The notes: a model not told the origin generated them from the sequence alone. DNA of 18,105 nt from an uncultured Clostridia bacterium (GCA_947594095.1 CANQEA010000023.1:1-18105), one strand, 5' to 3'; shown: positions 6,567 through 13,395, counted from the first letter of the stretch. A program made the numbers and translations.

Positions 6567-8296
6567 ATTATAATAAGAGGGTGTCCTAAAATAGGAACCC
6601 GAAAACAAAAATTCCAGTGAGAAATCGCTGGAATTTTTGTGTGAAAAATTTTAGTTATATTTTTTGATACAGATATAGCTTTTGCTATAACTTTCTCTTT
6701 CTTTTCTTCTATATCTTTTTTATTCATTCTTTTTATATTTAATGCAAAGCATAATAATCCCCATTCAAGGTCGACTTTATCTAAACCTCTAAGCAAAAAT
6801 CGCTTGAAGCCCATATTCCATTTCATTTGTCCAAATATTCCTTCTGAATATTCAGCTCTTTTTCCTCTCATCTCTTTTCCTTTTTTAGACATTAGATTTC
6901 TTCTCGCTACTTGTTTTAATTGCCATAATTTTTTATTGAATTTTATTTTTCTATTTCCTTGTGCTTTTGTACATTCACTCTTATGTGGACAACTACTACA
7001 TTCTGAACATTCATATATTCTATTTTCTTGGATAAATCCTGTTTCTGTTTTATCTTCTCTTGTTTTTATATATTCTAATTTCTTACCTTCTGGACATGTA
7101 AATTTATCATTTATTTCATCATATTCCATATTTTGCCAATTATATTTCATTGCTTTAAATTTTTTGGTTTCCTCTTTATGGAACAGTGGATATTTAATGT
7201 AATTCTTGATATGATTCTCTTTTAAATATTCATAATTTTCTTGATTTCCATATCCACTATCTGCTCCTGTACTATCTGGCAATTTACCAAAAAATCTTTT
7301 ATATCTTTCATAATGTGGTATTAATGTTCCATTGTCATTCCTATTTTGATGTGTACTCCAATTAACTACAAATCCATTGCAACTTCCAACTTGGATATTG
7401 TAACCTGGTTTTAATTGCCCATTTCTCATATGATCTTCTTTCATATGCATGAATGTAGCATCATGATCTGTTTTTGAATAACTATTTCTGTTATCTCCCA
7501 TAATTTCCAAATCTTTGTTATATTTTTCTAGCCTTGGTTTAAAATCTTTGTTGATTTTGTTTATTATTTTCTTTGCTTTTCTCTCTTTTGATTTTTCTTC
7601 TTTTGATTTTTCTTCTTTTGATTTTTCTTCTTTTGATTTTTGCTTTTCTAATCCTTCATTTAATTTATCTGATAATCTCTTTGAAAATTCTTCTAATTCT
7701 TCTGGAGTAATTTCTTCTGGCTTTATTTCTTTATCTGGATACATTTTATCTTCTTCATCATTTAAATTATCTACTTCTTTCATTAATTCATGCACTTGCT
7801 CTTGTAGTTTTGATTTATATTTTTCTACTGCTTTTTTCCATACGAATGTGTATTTATTTGCATTTGCTTCTATCTTCGTACCATCTACAAAATATTCTTC
7901 TGTATTTATATATCCTTTTTTTTCTAGTACAACCAACAATTCCACAAATACATCTTCCATTATTATTTTCATCTTATCTTTTCTAAATGAATTGATTACA
8001 TTTCTTGTTGGCTTATTTCCTCCTGCTAACCATATGAATTTTATATCACTTTGTACTGCTTCTGCTATTTGTCTTGATGAATATCTTTTCCTTATATATC
8101 CATACATCAATATTTTTAACATCATCTTTGGAGAATATGAATTACTTCCTAATGGAGAATATGTTTCTAATAATTTATCTATATTCATATTATCTATTAA
8201 ATCATTTAATACAAATACTACATCATCTTTATCTATTAATGTTTTCCATTCCATTGGTATCATTAATTGGTTTTGCTCATAATATTTAAATCCCAT
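6533..8296 (-). CDS. IS1182 family DDE transposase
   Basis: A 587-residue transposase. The N-terminal DNA-binding region (SPKMMLKILMYGYIRKRYSSRQIAEAV style) is typical of IS1182. The DDE residues appear to be D138 (FVDGTKIEANAN), D346 (GADSGYGN) and E485 (AEYSEGIFGQMK). A cysteine knuckle lies between the last two (C401, C430, C433, C436, C442). A lysine/glutamate helix (about 155-245) contains the repeated KSKEE unit. Start: ATG with GGAGG 6 bases upstream. There is no stop codon inside the element: the frame runs through the terminal repeat and takes 13 residues and its TGA from flanking DNA, antisense to the RelA/SpoT-like gene. The native protein probably ends functionally near FHTK. It looks intact and potentially active. 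Confidence 0.93.
   Translation of the reverse strand: MGFKYYEQNQLMIPMEWKTLIDKDDVVFVLNDLIDNMNIDKLLETYSPLGSNSYSPKMMLKILMYGYIRKRYSSRQIAEAVQSDIKFIWLAGGNKPTRNVINSFRKDKMKIIMEDVFVELLVVLEKKGYINTEEYFVDGTKIEANANKYTFVWKKAVEKYKSKLQEQVHELMKEVDNLNDEEDKMYPDKEIKPEEITPEELEEFSKRLSDKLNEGLEKQKSKEEKSKEEKSKEEKSKERKAKKIINKINKDFKPRLEKYNKDLEIMGDNRNSYSKTDHDATFMHMKEDHMRNGQLKPGYNIQVGSCNGFVVNWSTHQNRNDNGTLIPHYERYKRFFGKLPDSTGADSGYGNQENYEYLKENHIKNYIKYPLFHKEETKKFKAMKYNWQNMEYDEINDKFTCPEGKKLEYIKTREDKTETGFIQENRIYECSECSSCPHKSECTKAQGNRKIKFNKKLWQLKQVARRNLMSKKGKEMRGKRAEYSEGIFGQMKWNMGFKRFLLRGLDKVDLEWGLLCFALNIKRMNKKDIEEKKEKVIAKAISVSKNITKIFHTKIPAISHWNFCFRVPILGHPLIIIYLASCSLLVS
6571..6574. repeat. Candidate 4-bp target duplication, left copy (TAAT)
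   Basis: TAAT immediately precedes the AAGAGGGTGT end of the element and is repeated at 8448-8451 just after the other end. Only four bases match, so chance cannot be excluded. Confidence 0.5.
6575..6648. repeat. Left terminal inverted repeat of the insertion sequence
   Basis: 74 bp matching the reverse complement of 8374-8447 with two differences. One of them, at 6601, turns a TGG codon in the transposase tail reading into CGG. The repeat includes a nested palindrome (6605-6640). Confidence 0.9.
6605..6640. terminator. Terminator-like hairpin inside the left repeat
   Basis: ACAAAAATTCCAG (6605-6617) pairs with CTGGAATTTTTGT (6628-6640). Three more pairs (one T-G) close a GAAA tetraloop at 6621-6624, so the stem is about 16 bp. 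The AT-rich arms provide T-runs on both strands, so it could stop transcription entering or leaving the element, including read-through of the transposase mRNA. Confidence 0.6.
7586..7641 (-). repeat. 15-bp tandem repeat within the transposase gene
   Basis: The plus-strand unit TTTTGATTTTTCTTC occurs three times exactly (7586-7630), followed by a partial fourth. It encodes the KSKEE repeats in a charged helical spacer. The count is likely to vary between copies by replication slippage. Confidence 0.85.
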
Positions 8297-8331
8297 TTTA
8301 TACCTCCAAAATCCTTACTTTTTACACTCAA

Positions 8332-8360
8332 ATTATATCATTAAAGTATTAATTTGTCAG
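8332..8360 (-). promoter_or_regulatory. Transposase promoter
   Basis: On the minus strand CTGACA (8360-8355), a 17-base spacer and TATAAT (8337-8332) form a strong sigmaA-type promoter inside the element, about 35 bases before the transposase ATG. Confidence 0.75.
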
Positions 8361-8373
8361 CATTTTTGAACAT

Positions 8374-8447
8374 TTTTTTACACAAAAATTCCAGCGATTT
8401 CTCACTGGAATTTTTGTTTTTGGGTTCCTATTTTAGGACACCCTCTT
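8374..8447. repeat. Right terminal inverted repeat of the insertion sequence
   Basis: Reverse complement of the left end with two differences. Its outermost base contributes the last base of the methyltransferase stop codon (8447-8449). Confidence 0.9.
8382..8417. terminator. Terminator-like hairpin inside the right repeat
   Basis: The same structure as at the left end: ACAAAAATTCCAG (8382-8394) pairs with CTGGAATTTTTGT (8405-8417), followed by TTT on the plus strand. It lies upstream of the transposase promoter, so it would insulate that promoter from outside transcription arriving from the methyltransferase operon. Confidence 0.6.
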
Positions 8448-8451
8448 TAAT
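8448..8451. repeat. Candidate 4-bp target duplication, right copy (TAAT)
   Basis: Matches TAAT at 6571-6574. Joining the flanks at a single TAAT gives the inferred pre-insertion sequence, in which the methyltransferase frame has no TAA at this point. Confidence 0.5.
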
Positions 8452-8893
8452 TTGTTAGAAGTTTACTAATTGCTAAGCCATCTCCTACTTCTAAAATTTC
8501 AGTTTCTAAGTTAGGGTTTTCGGTAACTTCTTTTAAATATTCTCTTAGGTTTCTTACAGCTGTACGTTGTTTGTGTTTATTGTAATCGCTTAATACATAG
8601 CCTTTATATAAAATATTGTCTGCAAAAATAATTCCATTTGGTTTTATTAGCCTTAATGATTCTTTTAAGAAAAATGGATATTTTCCTTTTGCTGCATCAA
8701 TAAATACAGCATCATATTTTTCTTTCAATGTAGGTAAAATATCTATTGCATCTCCTTCGTAAATGTTTATTTTTTCTTCTACTCCTACTTTTTTTATGTT
8801 TTCTTTTGCTTTTTCCACTCTATCCTTTTCTCTTTCTATTGTATCAATTACTCCATTATCTGCTAAAAATTCTGTAAAGCATATAGCAGAATA

Positions 8894-8897
8894 TCCG
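8894..8897 (-). other. Frameshift site CGG-A in the methyltransferase gene
   Basis: Frame 0 reads ACA GCA GTC CGG ATA TTC. The family sequence GTAVGYSA requires GTC then GGA TAT TCT, so exactly one extra C stands between GTC and GGA. This pins the shift to a CGG codon followed by A, the same signature as in the U32 gene at 4569-4572. Confidence 0.85.
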
Positions 8898-9043
8898 GAC
8901 TGCTGTACCAATTTCAAGTATTCTTTGTGGTTTATTTTCCTTTAAAAATTTTTCGATTACTTCTAAAGTATCGTCCATTATTATAGGTATATGTTCATTT
9001 AAAGCTATCTGCTTTATTTCTTTTAATTTTTCTTTATTCATAT

Positions 9044-9391
9044 TTACTTTTCATTTCTTTCTTTTTCAGACTTTTGGATAAGCAGTAAATTACTATCCTT
9101 AACCCAATTGTTAAAACAAACCTTTAAATCTAGACCATTTTTTGTTAGATATTCAAAGTTTTCTACTAATTCTTTTTCTTCTTTAATTACTTTATCAATT
9201 GCTTGTTCCTTAGTCATACCTTCTTTTACATATTGAATAACTTTTCTAATAACTTTTTCTCTATTTTTTGTATCAGTTTTAGATTTACTATCTTGAAATC
9301 CGCTTGAAATACCTTCAGAAGCAGCTATTATTCTATACCCATTTGTAGCATTATGTTTTTTTGTAAGTTTAAAATTATCTTCTCTTATCAT
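9044..9391 (-). CDS. Small protein of unknown function between typA and the methyltransferase
   Basis: I do not recognise this 115-residue protein. It is soluble and charged, with no signal peptide or membrane segment. The N-terminal third (TNGYRIIAASEGISSGFQ) looks structured; the rest is Lys/Glu-rich and probably helical, with one cysteine. The ATG has GAAGGGA about 8 bases upstream, so it is likely translated. It follows typA by 73 bases with no clear terminator between them and ends 2 bases before the methyltransferase start, so the three genes probably form one transcript. Codon use matches the neighbours. Confidence 0.7.
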   Translation of the reverse strand: MIREDNFKLTKKHNATNGYRIIAASEGISSGFQDSKSKTDTKNREKVIRKVIQYVKEGMTKEQAIDKVIKEEKELVENFEYLTKNGLDLKVCFNNWVKDSNLLLIQKSEKERNEK

Positions 9392-9464
9392 AAATTGTTC
9401 CCTTCTTTGTTTATTAATACTATAGATTGTTTTTTAATTTCATTTTTTTATAATTTTGCATTAT

Positions 9465-11282
9465 CTACTCTTTATTTCTATTTGCTCTTTCTCTTTCTTT
9501 GCTATCCAAAATTTTCTTTCTTAGCCTAATATTTTGAGGTGTTACTTCAACTAATTCATCATCTTGAATAAATTCAATTGCTTTTTCTAATGACATTTGA
9601 ATAGGTGGTACTAGCCTTAATGCTTCATCTGAACCAGATGCTCTAGTATTAGTTAAATGCTTTTCTTTACATACGTTAATTGCCAAATCTTCTCCTCTAG
9701 AATTTAGCCCAACTATCATACCTTCATATACTTCCACTCCTGGTCCAATAAATAATTCTCCTTTATCTTGAGCATTGTATAATCCATATGTTACTGATTT
9801 TCCGTTTTCAAATGCAACAATTGTCCCTCTAACACGTGCTTGAATATCTCCTTTATATGGTTCATAAGAATCAAAAATATGATTCATTACACCTTCACCT
9901 TTTGTATCTGTTAAAAATTCTGTTCTGTATCCAATTAAACCTCTTGCAGGTATTTTAAATTCAATTTTTGTATGACCCATTTCAGCAGGTTCCATATTAA
10001 CCATTTCTGCTTTTCTTCTACCTAATTTTTCAATTACATTTCCTACGCAGTCGTCTGGAACGTTTACAACTAATAATTCTATTGGTTCACATTTTACACC
10101 ATCTATTTCCTTAAAGATAACTTTAGGTCTAGATACTAAAAGTTCAAATCCTTCTCTTCTCATTGTTTCTATTAAAATTGACAAATGAAGTTCTCCTCTT
10201 CCAGATACTTCAAAGCTATCTGGGCTATCTGTATCTTTTACACGTAAAGATACATTTTTCTCTAACTCTTTATATAATCTATCTCTAATATGTCTTGATG
10301 TTATAAATTGTCCTTCTTTTCCAGCAAAAGGTCCATTATTAACACTAAATGTCATAGAAACTGTTGGTTCATCTATATCAACAAATGGTATTTTTTCTGG
10401 GTGATTAAAATCACATACCGTATCTCCTATGTTAATATCGTTAATTCCTGCAAGTTCTATAATATCTCCTGCTTTTGCTTCTTCTACTTCTACTTTATCT
10501 AGTCCAACATGAGTATATAATTTTGCAATTCTTGCTTGTGTAATTTTTTCATCTTTTCCACAAATTGAAACAGGCATTCCTACTTTGAATATTCCTCTTT
10601 CTATTCTTCCTACTGCAATTCTTCCAACATAATCGTCATAATCAATGTTAGATACTAGCATTTGAGCAGATCCTTCTTCATCACAATTAGGTGCACTTAT
10701 TGTTTCAACTATTGTTTTAAATAAACAACTTAGATCTTCTGTTTTTTCTGATAAGTCCATTTTTGCAATTCCATTTTTAGCAGAAGCATATACAACTGGA
10801 AAATCTAATTGTTCATCAGTTGCATTTAATTCTATGAATAATTCTATTACTTGGTCTACAACCTTTTCAGGTGTTGCCCCTGGTCTATCTATTTTGTTTA
10901 TTACAACAATTGGTTTTAATCCAAGTGCCAAAGATTTTTTTAAAACTTCTCTTGTTTGTGGCATAGCACCTTCAAAAGCATCTACTAAAAGTAATACTCC
11001 ATCTACTGTTTTTAATACTCTTTCTACTTCTCCACCAAAATCAGCATGTCCTGGAGTATCTACAATATTTATTTTAATATCTTCGTACATAACAGATGTG
11101 TTTTTTGAAAGTATTGTAATTCCTCTTTCTTTCTCTAAGTCGTTTGAATCCATAATTCTTTCTGCAACTTGTTCATTATCTCTAAATACATGACTTTGTT
11201 TAAGCATAGCATCTACTAAAGTTGTTTTACCATGATCTACGTGTGCAATTATTGCTATATTTCTTATTTTTTGGTTGTTCAT
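9465..11282 (-). CDS. typA: Translational GTPase TypA/BipA
   Basis: A 605-residue ribosome-binding GTPase involved in ribosome assembly and stress or cold adaptation. The GTP-binding motifs are intact: AHVDHGKTTL (G1, residues 13-22), RGITI (G2), DTPGHADFG (G3) and NKID (G4). Elongation-factor domains follow, with the BipA-specific C-terminus (GRGELHLSILIETMRREGFE, then ARGLIGYRTEFLTDTKGEG and TPQNIRLRKKILD). Full length for the family. The ATG has AAGGGG 7 bases upstream, and a near-consensus promoter lies 37-65 bases before it. It heads a probable three-gene operon with the 115-residue protein and the frameshifted methyltransferase. Confidence 0.97.
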   Translation of the reverse strand: MNNQKIRNIAIIAHVDHGKTTLVDAMLKQSHVFRDNEQVAERIMDSNDLEKERGITILSKNTSVMYEDIKINIVDTPGHADFGGEVERVLKTVDGVLLLVDAFEGAMPQTREVLKKSLALGLKPIVVINKIDRPGATPEKVVDQVIELFIELNATDEQLDFPVVYASAKNGIAKMDLSEKTEDLSCLFKTIVETISAPNCDEEGSAQMLVSNIDYDDYVGRIAVGRIERGIFKVGMPVSICGKDEKITQARIAKLYTHVGLDKVEVEEAKAGDIIELAGINDINIGDTVCDFNHPEKIPFVDIDEPTVSMTFSVNNGPFAGKEGQFITSRHIRDRLYKELEKNVSLRVKDTDSPDSFEVSGRGELHLSILIETMRREGFELLVSRPKVIFKEIDGVKCEPIELLVVNVPDDCVGNVIEKLGRRKAEMVNMEPAEMGHTKIEFKIPARGLIGYRTEFLTDTKGEGVMNHIFDSYEPYKGDIQARVRGTIVAFENGKSVTYGLYNAQDKGELFIGPGVEVYEGMIVGLNSRGEDLAINVCKEKHLTNTRASGSDEALRLVPPIQMSLEKAIEFIQDDELVEVTPQNIRLRKKILDSKERERANRNKE

Positions 11283-11318
11283 TTTGTTTCCCCTTTTCTA
11301 TTTTCTCATAATGTATTA

Positions 11319-11347
11319 ATTATACTCTTATTTTGCTTACTTGTCAA
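11319..11347 (-). promoter_or_regulatory. typA promoter
   Basis: On the minus strand TTGACA (11347-11342), a 17-base spacer and TATAAT (11324-11319) are a perfect sigmaA consensus. It lies directly after the terminator at 11361-11394, so typA starts a new transcription unit. Confidence 0.85.
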
Positions 11348-11360
11348 CATTTACAAACAT

Positions 11361-11394
11361 AAAAAAAGGAGATATGCGACAAACAATACTCCTT
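11361..11394 (-). terminator. Terminator after the Nudix-like gene and remnant
   Basis: On the minus strand AAGGAG (11394-11389) pairs with CTCCTT (11371-11366), with a few extra pairs around a bulge, and runs into TTTTTTT (11367-11361). It follows immediately after the stop codon of the remnant frame at 11393-11395, suggesting that a real gene once ended here. Confidence 0.65.
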
Positions 11395-11543
11395 ATTTCC
11401 TTTTATTTTTAAATAAATCATTTGGATTATATTTTTCAGCTTTTTCCAATTCTTATTTAACTTCATTTGATCTTAGTTTTTCAAATCTATGATTTGATTC
11501 ATTGCTTTTTGTTCTTCCCCTAACAGTATTATATATTAAACTC
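11393..11543 (-). pseudogene. Possible gene remnant with an internal stop
   Basis: A frame that overlaps the end of the Nudix-like gene reads YNTVRGRTKSNESNHRFEKL, then RSNEVK, a TAA at 11453-11455, then ELEKAEKYNPNDLFKNKRK and a final TAA touching a terminator hairpin. The composition (charged, helical, with a lysine-rich end) looks like the C-terminus of a real protein interrupted by one nonsense change. There is no start codon with a ribosome binding site. I do not recognise the parent protein and it could be chance. Confidence 0.3.
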
Positions 11544-11957
11544 TTTAACAAATCCTAGTACATCACTATTAGTTTTTTGTACTCTTTCATCTTTGTATAA
11601 TTCATTATATGAACACCATATATATTTTTCGCTATTGATAATAAAATGTTTTGCTCTCATGTTATTAGGTAATTCTTTTATTTTTACATTATAAAAATGA
11701 TGTATGTATTCTTTATCTTTTTTTGCACTTTCAGAAAATTTTATATGTCTCTTTTTCCCAACATACTCACAACTAATCTTACTTCTTTCAATTCCTAATT
11801 TATTTGTTATATACTCTACTATAGTTTGATTGTTAAAGCCTTCCTCCAACTTACAATTTGGAAACAAAAGGCTATTCCAGATATTATCATAGTATTGTAA
11901 ATATTCTCCATTTTCATTTTTTATTACAATTATTGAATGAACTGTTATTTTAATCAC
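11529..11957 (-). CDS. Degenerate Nudix-like protein
   Basis: A 142-residue protein. The start VHSIIVIKNENGEYLQYYDN and the following LFPNCKLEEGF fit the first strands of a Nudix fold, and KLGIE fits the end of the Nudix box. The catalytic part of the box (REUxEE) is not conserved, however: EYITNK stands there and the metal-binding glutamates are missing, so hydrolase activity is doubtful. The start is GTG at 11955-11957, almost touching AAGAGGA, an unusually short spacing; no better in-frame start exists. The gene stands alone between two terminators (11991-12025 and 11361-11394). I assign the fold only tentatively. Confidence 0.55.
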   Translation of the reverse strand: MIKITVHSIIVIKNENGEYLQYYDNIWNSLLFPNCKLEEGFNNQTIVEYITNKLGIERSKISCEYVGKKRHIKFSESAKKDKEYIHHFYNVKIKELPNNMRAKHFIINSEKYIWCSYNELYKDERVQKTNSDVLGFVKEFNI

Positions 11958-11990
11958 ATCCTCTTCTTTTGGTAATCTTGTTATATTATA

Positions 11991-12025
11991 TAAAAAAGGA
12001 ATTCTGTAACATTGGAATTCCTTTT
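11991..12025 (-). terminator. Strong terminator of the tpiA-GGGtGRT operon
   Basis: On the minus strand AAAAGGAATTC (12025-12015) and GAATTCCTTTT (12004-11994) form a perfect 11-bp stem with a 10-base loop and a T-run. It lies about 10 bases past the stop codon of the GGGtGRT gene. Confidence 0.9.
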
Positions 12026-12035
12026 AAATATAAAC

Positions 12036-13037
12036 TTATTTCATAGCTTCTTCAACAGCAACAGCTACAGCAACTGATGCTCCTACCATTGGATTATTTC
12101 CCATTCCAATTAACCCCATCATTTCAACATGTGCTGGAACTGATGAGCTTCCTGCAAATTGTGCATCTGAGTGCATTCTTCCCATAGTATCTGTCATTCC
12201 ATAAGATGCTGGACCTGCTGCCATATTATCTGGGTGTAATGTTCTTCCTGTTCCACCACCACTTGCTACTGAGAAGTATTTTTTACCTGCTTCTATTCTT
12301 TCTTTTTTATACGTTCCTGCTACTGGATGTTGGAATCTAGTTGGATTTGTTGAGTTACCAGTAATTGATACATCAACATCTTCCATCCACATGATCGCAA
12401 CACCTTCTCTTACATCATTTGCTCCATAACATCTAACTTTACTTCTTTCTCCATCAGAATATGGGATTTCTTCCACAATTTTTACCTTTCCTGTGAAGAA
12501 ATCAAAATCTGTTTTTACATATGTAAATCCATTAATTCTTGAAATTACTTGTGCAGCATCTTTTCCAAGTCCATTTAATATAACTCTTAATGGCTCTTTT
12601 CTAACCTTATTTGCAGATTTTGCAATTCCTATTGCTCCTTCAGCCGCTGCAAAGCTTTCATGTCCTGCTAAAAATGCAAAACATTTTGTTTCTTCTGATA
12701 GTAACATAGATGCTAAGTTTCCATGTCCTAATCCTACTTTTCTATCATCTGCAACAGAACCTGGTATACAAAATGCCTGTAAACCTTCTCCTATTGCCTT
12801 TGCTGCTTCTGATGCTTTTGTACATCCTTTTTTTATAGCAATTGCAGCACCTAGTGTATATGCCCATGCAGCATTTTCAAAACAAATTGGTTGTACACTT
12901 TTTACAATATCATATGGATTAAATCCCTTTTCTTTACAAATTGAAAGAGCATCTTCAAAATCCTTTATTCCATATTTCTCCATTACTGGCTTTATTTGAT
13001 CAATTCTTCTCTCATAACTTTCAAATGTTACTGACAT
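12036..13037 (-). CDS. GGGtGRT protein
   Basis: A 333-residue protein named for its motif, seen here as GGGTGRT at residues 260-266 in SVASGGGTGRTLHPDN. Other conserved-looking blocks are GLGHGNLASMLLSEETKCFAF (103-123), AGHESFAAAEGAIGIAK and the Gly/Met-rich C-terminus. The function of the family is unknown; it occurs in anaerobes beside an Fe-S scaffold-like protein, as here, except that a MazG-like gene lies between the two. The ATG has AGGAGG 8 bases upstream. It is the last gene of the operon, just before a strong terminator. Cysteines at 34, 52, 72, 90, 119 and 203 could bind metal, but this is not shown. Confidence 0.9.
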   Translation of the reverse strand: MSVTFESYERRIDQIKPVMEKYGIKDFEDALSICKEKGFNPYDIVKSVQPICFENAAWAYTLGAAIAIKKGCTKASEAAKAIGEGLQAFCIPGSVADDRKVGLGHGNLASMLLSEETKCFAFLAGHESFAAAEGAIGIAKSANKVRKEPLRVILNGLGKDAAQVISRINGFTYVKTDFDFFTGKVKIVEEIPYSDGERSKVRCYGANDVREGVAIMWMEDVDVSITGNSTNPTRFQHPVAGTYKKERIEAGKKYFSVASGGGTGRTLHPDNMAAGPASYGMTDTMGRMHSDAQFAGSSSVPAHVEMMGLIGMGNNPMVGASVAVAVAVEEAMK

Positions 13038-13068
13038 TTTTTATTCCTCCTATTTATATTTTTCTCTT

Positions 13069-13395
13069 TTAATTTAATTTTCCATGTTTGTATGGTCTAC
13101 TTTTATTGTATTCTAGTTTTTCTTTTATTATTTTTTCTAAATCAATATTTGCTCCACCAGCAAAATCACATATTCTTATTATTACATCAGCTAATTCAGA
13201 TGGTATTCCACATGGTTTTCCATCTTCTTCGTAATATGTTTCATTAATTCCTTTATAGTTTCTATATTCTTCATAAGCTTCTGAAAGCTCTGTATGCATA
13301 AGAGCTATTACTTCTCCAAAATTCTTTTCTCCTTCCCAAAACCCATGTTCAACAGCGTCTTTGTATGCGTCTTCTATAATTTTATTTATTTCCAT
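13069..13395 (-). CDS. MazG-like nucleotide pyrophosphohydrolase
   Basis: A 108-residue single-domain protein of the all-alpha NTP pyrophosphatase superfamily. The metal-binding signature is complete: E36-L-S-E39 in the first helix and E67-L-A-D70 in the second. The domain hydrolyses (d)NTPs or related nucleotides to monophosphate and pyrophosphate; the substrate here cannot be told. AAAGGGTGA lies upstream of the ATG. It is separated from the GGGtGRT gene by 31 bases and follows the Fe-S scaffold gene by 78 bases, so it is wedged inside a normally adjacent pair. Codon use is like its neighbours. Confidence 0.85.
   Translation of the reverse strand: MEINKIIEDAYKDAVEHGFWEGEKNFGEVIALMHTELSEAYEEYRNYKGINETYYEEDGKPCGIPSELADVIIRICDFAGGANIDLEKIIKEKLEYNKSRPYKHGKLN

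Larger units (their letters stand above)
6575..8447. mobile_element. Complete IS1182-type insertion sequence, 1873 bp
   Basis: Terminal inverted repeats of 74 bp (6575-6648 and 8374-8447) differ at two positions by eye. Both ends begin AAGAGGGTGTCCTAAAATAG. The element carries one transposase gene with its own promoter and ribosome binding site, and each end contains a long hairpin. It is flanked by TAAT on both sides. It sits in the narrow gap between two convergent genes, just past the RelA/SpoT-like stop codon and at the stop codon of the methyltransferase. The nearly identical ends suggest recent insertion. Confidence 0.92.
8447..9041 (-). pseudogene. O-methyltransferase, TrmR (YrrM)-like, split by a +1 frameshift
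   Basis: Two frames together give a class I SAM-dependent methyltransferase of about 198 residues. The first frame starts at ATG 9041 (MNKEKLKEIKQIALNEHIPI) and reaches RILEIGTAV, then goes out of frame. The second continues GYSAICFTEFLADNG, IDTIEREKDRVEKA, YDAVFIDAAKGKY, GIIFADNILYKG and GDGLAISK. The broken point is inside the SAM-binding motif I (EIGTAVGYSA in the family), so neither half could work alone. Skipping the C of CGG at 8895-8897 repairs it. ADNILYKG and the tail after it resemble B. subtilis TrmR, which methylates ho5U34 in tRNA. The start lies 2 bases after the upstream stop, implying translational coupling. The stop codon uses the last base of the adjacent insertion sequence. 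Real decay, sequence error and recoding all remain possible. Confidence 0.85.

Noticed and set aside
7586..7641. Short regular repeats considered as a CRISPR-like or regulatory array.
   Set aside because: Contiguous 15-bp units without spacers, in frame and coding for KSKEE: a coding microsatellite.
7515..8282. Long open frame on the plus strand opposite the transposase, rich in Ser and Phe.
   Set aside because: It is antisense to the lysine/glutamate-rich transposase, has no ribosome binding site, and its composition is just the complement of that coding sequence.
9392..9464. Possible terminator between typA and the 115-residue gene.
   Set aside because: T/A runs only; no stem that I could pair convincingly.
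12493..12999. 168-codon plus-strand frame opposite the GGGtGRT gene.
   Set aside because: It lies wholly within a well-supported gene on the other strand; no ribosome binding site or recognisable domain.
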